The notes under the pieces are model-generated. The model made no database searches and was not told the DNA's origin. It was given only the letters and a program-made list of their open reading frames with translations. This document shows, one piece after another, positions 7,354 to 9,935 of a stretch of DNA of 9,935 bases (positions are counted from its first letter, which is position 1; every line of letters starts with the position of its first letter). This DNA comes from Ignavibacteria bacterium (GTDB taxonomy: Bacteria; Bacteroidota; Ignavibacteria; Ignavibacteriales; Melioribacteraceae). The position numbers were made by a program, and so were the translations under genes. The DNA is taken from assembly GCA_027347545.1 (NCBI GenBank), contig DAIEQT010000215.1:1-9935 (forward strand), read 5' to 3'.

Positions 7354-7400
7354 TTTTTCACATTTATTGTTAGTTCAATTCTTTAACTAATTGATATGCT

Positions 7401-7428
7401 AAAATAAGAAAACCCCGACGAGTCGGGG
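7401..7428 (-). terminator. Intrinsic terminator of htpG
   Basis: On the minus strand GCCCCGA-CTCG-TCGGGG forms a 6-bp GC-only-rimmed stem (7413-7418 with 7423-7428) with a 4-nt loop. It is followed directly by TTTTCTTATTTT. It begins 12 nt after the htpG stop codon, exactly where a rho-independent terminator for that gene is expected, and it separates htpG from the galactokinase-family gene. On the plus strand the hairpin is followed by CTTTTAG, a weaker tract. Confidence 0.9.
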
Positions 7429-7440
7429 CTTTTAGAAAAA

Positions 7441-9342
7441 TTAATTCATCTTTTTCAAATCAACATACCAACTGCTTGATTGTTCCATCATCTCATTTAA
7501 CCGTTTAATTAGCTTATGCGGATCTTCGAGGCTACCATCCTGAAGCAAAGCGGAGTCCATAAGCTGTTCGGTAACTTTAAGAATAAACTCATCATTGCTA
7601 TCAGTTTTGAATACTTTAACAAGATTTCTAACCAATGCATGATCCGGGTTAACTTCCAAAACTTTCTTTTCAACACCAACATCCTGCTTAGTCATCTTCA
7701 GAATTTTTTTCATCTGGGAAGACATGCTGTCATCCTTAGAAACCAAGCAAGCCGGGCTATCAACTAAACGCTTTGATTCGACCACATCTTCAACACGGTC
7801 GTTCAAGATGCTTTTCATCTTCGATAGCAAACTATAAAACTGTTTCTGATCATCTTTCGCAAGAGGAGCTACTTCATTTTTCTTTTCCTCTACATCCTTA
7901 AAATCTTTTAGATTTTTTAGATCAACATTGTCAACAGACTTCAACTCAAAATCTTTGTACTTGCGGATTGACTGAATAACAAACTCATCAACCGGATCGT
8001 AGAGATAAAGAACTTCCAAGCCTTTGTTCTTGAAGATTTCAATGTGCGGATCAACTGCAAGCGCTTCACGGTTTGTACCGCTGATATAATAAATCTCTTT
8101 TTGACCTTCTTTCATTCGGGAAGAATAATCGGCAAACGAAACAAGTTCTTTTTCATCCTTAGCCGAAGAAGAATTGAAACGTAGGAGTTCCATATACTTT
8201 TCTTGGTTTACAAAATCCATGTACCCTAATTTGAAAATCTTGCCATGCTCTTTCCAGAACTCAGCATAAGCCGCGGCATCATTTTTAGCTTTGTCTTGCA
8301 AATAGCTAAGCACGTTCGAAGTAACACTAGAAGCGATTTTGGAGAACACTACATTTTCTTGCAATGTCTCGCGGGAAATGTTAAGCGGCAAATCTTCCGA
8401 ATCAACAACACCCTTTACAAAACTTAAATATTCCGGCAGCAAATCTTTATTCTTATGCTGAATGAGCACGCGGCGGACGTATAAATCCAAGCCATAATTT
8501 TCTCTATCGTAGAAAAACATTTCACCGGATTTCTTTGGTATGAACAGCAGAGCATTAAATTGAATCGGCGCATCAACAGCTTTGTGTATAACATCCATCG
8601 GCGGTTCGGAATCATAACTTAAAAATTTATAGAACTCATCGTATTGTTCTTTCTTAACCGAACTTTTCGGCTCGCGCCAAATTGCGTTAACCGTGTTTAC
8701 TTTTTCTTTATCAAGAATGATCGGGAAAGTTATAAAGCTTGAATGCTTCTTAATTGCGCTTTCAAGTTTCCATTTCTGAACAAATTCTTCAGCGTCATCT
8801 TTGAGATGAATTTCAACAGTCGTCCCGCGTGTTGTTTTTTCGCTCAACTCTGTAATTTCATAATCGCCAAGACCATCACTCTTCCACTCAATTGCCGGTT
8901 CATCTGCCTTAAATGATTTGGTTTTGATAACAACTTCTTTTGCTACCATAAAAACAGAGTAGAACCCAACTCCGAATCTGCCGATGATGTTGCTCGGATC
9001 GCCTTTTGCTTCTGCAATTAACTTTGCAAACTCTTCAGTACCCGATTTAGCAATTGTACCGATGTTTGTAATTACCTCATCGCGGCTCATTCCTATTCCG
9101 GTATCGGCAATAGTTAATACTTTTGCTTTTTCATCAAAAGCAATTTTGATTTCCAGCGACAAATCCTTATCGGCTACTGCAGTTCCGCGTGTGGATTCAA
9201 AGCGCAGCTTATCCAGTGCGTCTGAGGAATTTGAAATCAATTCACGCAAAAAGATTTCCCGGCTAGTGTAAAGTGAATGAACAAGAATATCCAGCAGTTT
9301 CTTCACTTCCGCTTTGAATTCATATTTTTTTGTATCGCTCAT
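7441..9342 (-). CDS. htpG: Molecular chaperone HtpG (Hsp90)
   Basis: A 633-residue cytoplasmic ATP-dependent chaperone, the bacterial Hsp90 homodimer, of full normal length. The N-terminal GHKL ATPase domain (about 1-215) shows FLRELISNSSDALDKLRF (31-48, catalytic Glu34 and the ATP/Mg-binding Asn38), the ADTGIGM loop (79-85), the glycine lid GRFGVGFYSVFM (121-132) and GTTVEI (173-178). The middle domain carries LNISRETLQEN (320-330), with Arg324 matching the arginine that contacts the ATP gamma-phosphate. The C-terminal portion is the dimerisation domain. ATG 9342 is fixed by a strong GGAGG four nt upstream (9347-9351). It has its own promoter and terminator, so it is monocistronic. No CIRCE element was found upstream, so HrcA control is not indicated. 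Confidence 0.98.
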   Translation of the reverse strand: MSDTKKYEFKAEVKKLLDILVHSLYTSREIFLRELISNSSDALDKLRFESTRGTAVADKDLSLEIKIAFDEKAKVLTIADTGIGMSRDEVITNIGTIAKSGTEEFAKLIAEAKGDPSNIIGRFGVGFYSVFMVAKEVVIKTKSFKADEPAIEWKSDGLGDYEITELSEKTTRGTTVEIHLKDDAEEFVQKWKLESAIKKHSSFITFPIILDKEKVNTVNAIWREPKSSVKKEQYDEFYKFLSYDSEPPMDVIHKAVDAPIQFNALLFIPKKSGEMFFYDRENYGLDLYVRRVLIQHKNKDLLPEYLSFVKGVVDSEDLPLNISRETLQENVVFSKIASSVTSNVLSYLQDKAKNDAAAYAEFWKEHGKIFKLGYMDFVNQEKYMELLRFNSSSAKDEKELVSFADYSSRMKEGQKEIYYISGTNREALAVDPHIEIFKNKGLEVLYLYDPVDEFVIQSIRKYKDFELKSVDNVDLKNLKDFKDVEEKKNEVAPLAKDDQKQFYSLLSKMKSILNDRVEDVVESKRLVDSPACLVSKDDSMSSQMKKILKMTKQDVGVEKKVLEVNPDHALVRNLVKVFKTDSNDEFILKVTEQLMDSALLQDGSLEDPHKLIKRLNEMMEQSSSWYVDLKKMN

Positions 9343-9398
9343 TTATCCTCCAAATAAATTTTTAATGTATATCTGATGATATTTATCCTTTCGGGTTG

Positions 9399-9430
9399 CA
9401 AAAATATTTATTCCGAAGTTATTCTTCAAA
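9399..9430 (-). promoter_or_regulatory. Bacteroidetes-type promoter of htpG
   Basis: On the minus strand TTTG (9427-9430) is followed after 20 nt by TATTTTTG (9399-9406). This is an exact match to the TAnnTTTG -7 element and a fitting distance for the TTTG -33 element described in Bacteroidetes. Transcription would start near 9392, giving a leader of about 50 nt before the htpG start, with the GGAGG site inside it. The element match is seen; its use is inferred from position. Confidence 0.55.
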
Positions 9431-9481
9431 TTTAGTTTCAATTAGTGTAAATAGTGTTGGGTCTAATTCAGTCCAAAAGAA

Positions 9482-9533
9482 AAGTTTGAATCGCAGTTTC
9501 ATAACAATCTCTGTTCGTTTGTAATTCAAACTT
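9482..9533. repeat. Long-spaced 10-bp inverted repeat between tatA and htpG
   Basis: AAGTTTGAAT (9482-9491) and ATTCAAACTT (9524-9533) are perfect reverse complements separated by 32 nt. They lie in the 238-bp gap downstream of the tatA-family gene and upstream of the htpG promoter. They could form the base of a transcript 3' structure for tatA or serve as paired binding sites. No clean U-tract follows, so an ordinary terminator is not convincing. AT-rich DNA makes chance occurrence plausible. Confidence 0.3.
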
Positions 9534-9580
9534 AGTGAGAGAAACTTATTTCTATATATCGAATTTTCCGCGGGGATTAA

Positions 9581-9742
9581 CTATTTCTTTGTTTCATCGG
9601 TTTCATCGCCTTTCATACCTTTTTTGAAAGAACGAATTCCTTCGCCGATACCTTTTGCAAGTTCCGGTATTTTCTTTCCACCGAACAGCAAAACTAAAAT
9701 GAAAACAATTATTACTATTTCCGTAGCGCCTATATTTCCCAT
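9581..9742 (-). CDS. tatA: Sec-independent translocase subunit TatA/TatE
   Basis: A 53-residue membrane protein that forms the pore-like component of the twin-arginine translocation pathway, which exports folded proteins across the cytoplasmic membrane. Reading from ATG 9742 gives a short N-terminus (MGNIGATE), one hydrophobic helix IVIIVFILVLLF (residues 9-20), the family hinge FGGKKIPELAKGIGEGIRSFKKG (20-42) forming the amphipathic helix, and a short charged tail rich in Asp, Glu, Thr and Lys ending at TAG. Glu8 corresponds to the conserved polar residue before the membrane helix. AGGA six nt upstream supports the start. It is at the short end of the family but looks intact. No tatC is in view; TatA genes in this group of bacteria are often unlinked from it. 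Confidence 0.93.
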   Translation of the reverse strand: MGNIGATEIVIIVFILVLLFGGKKIPELAKGIGEGIRSFKKGMKGDETDETKK

Positions 9743-9890
9743 TGATAATCCTTTCTATTTAACTTCTTAAAGATACAGGTCTTATAACTTTGTTACACAG
9801 TTTTAGTTTCTGCCGGTATAGATATTTTCTTCAAATCCAGGAATTGCCCAATGCTATCAGGTTAAAATGAAAAACATACATATCAAAAAA

Positions 9891-9935
9891 ATGGAATGCG
9901 GATAACGCAGATTACACGCCCGCCCGCCTCTGCCG
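9891..9935. repeat. Edge-truncated intergenic repeat with GCGGATAAC units and GC-rich tail
   Basis: GCGGATAAC (9898-9906) is followed directly by GCAGATTAC (9907-9915), identical at seven of nine positions, and then by a 19-nt stretch (9917-9935) with 17 G or C, in sharp contrast to the AT-rich DNA before it. The pattern resembles dispersed intergenic repeats of GCGGATTAC type known from many environmental bacterial genomes. The GC-rich tail may be the first arm of a hairpin cut by the window edge. The rest of 9743-9890 contains no gene I can recognise, only the upstream region of the tatA-family gene. Confidence 0.4.

Noticed and set aside
7354..7440. Promoter for the kinase gene overlapping the htpG terminator (TATTTTAG).
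   Set aside because: It has one mismatch to the -7 consensus and coincides with the U-tract of the terminator, so it cannot be distinguished from it.
8984..9271. A 95-codon plus-strand open frame opposite the htpG ATPase domain.
   Set aside because: It is the antisense of the most conserved part of htpG; its openness follows from the constrained codons on the other strand.
9343..9580. Search for a CIRCE heat-shock operator upstream of htpG.
   Set aside because: No TTAGCACTC / GAGTGCTAA arms are present; the only inverted repeat found is of a different sequence and spacing.
9743..9890. Possible further minus-strand gene upstream of the tatA-family gene.
   Set aside because: No frame of useful length with a start and ribosome binding site was found; a TATCTTTA element resembling a -7 box lacks a convincing -33 partner.

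Overview
The window is about 9.9 kb of AT-rich bacterial chromosome, with seven complete protein genes and one gene cut by the left edge. Several things point to the Bacteroidota/Chlorobiota superphylum, possibly an Ignavibacteria-type organism: the AT-rich composition, a TTTG / TAnnTTTG promoter of the Bacteroidetes kind upstream of htpG, the presence of UxaE and DUF4861 families, weak Shine-Dalgarno sequences at some starts, and a degenerate GCGGATAAC-type intergenic repeat at the right edge. This placement is inferred from content and was not tested by any search.

Left half (1-4587, all minus strand): a hexuronate catabolism operon. Transcription runs from a hexuronate/anion symporter of the major facilitator superfamily, through a secreted DUF4861 protein and uronate isomerase (uxaC), to tagaturonate epimerase (uxaE, cut at the left edge). 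Gaps within the operon are 81, 12 and 13 nt. The proposed route is: ExuT-like import of D-galacturonate or D-glucuronate, isomerisation by UxaC to D-tagaturonate or D-fructuronate, then epimerisation of tagaturonate to fructuronate by UxaE. This would let both uronates share one downstream branch without a dedicated tagaturonate reductase. The 81-nt gap before the DUF4861 gene holds two consecutive stem-loops. A LacI-like pseudo-palindrome lies about 50 nt upstream of the transporter start.

Centre (4588-7440): a 206-bp divergent intergenic region separates the uronate operon from a plus-strand GT-C membrane glycosyltransferase. That gene converges on, and overlaps by 8 bp, a minus-strand galactokinase-family gene. 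The kinase belongs to a variant branch with a GRTEIGGNHTDH signature. It carries Tyr where the family's catalytic base Asp is expected (residue 201), which is the most notable single observation in the window.

Right part (7441-9935): the chaperone htpG with a clear intrinsic terminator, a strong GGAGG ribosome binding site and a good Bacteroidetes-type promoter, followed by a 53-residue TatA/E twin-arginine translocation subunit, both on the minus strand. The last 45 bases look like the beginning of a dispersed intergenic repeat and turn abruptly GC-rich at the cut edge.

No rRNA, tRNA, CRISPR array, insertion sequence or phage gene was recognised. Most of the window is ordinary metabolism and housekeeping. 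The points deserving follow-up are the kinase active-site substitution, the DUF4861 gene embedded in a uronate operon, the paired hairpins and the edge repeat.
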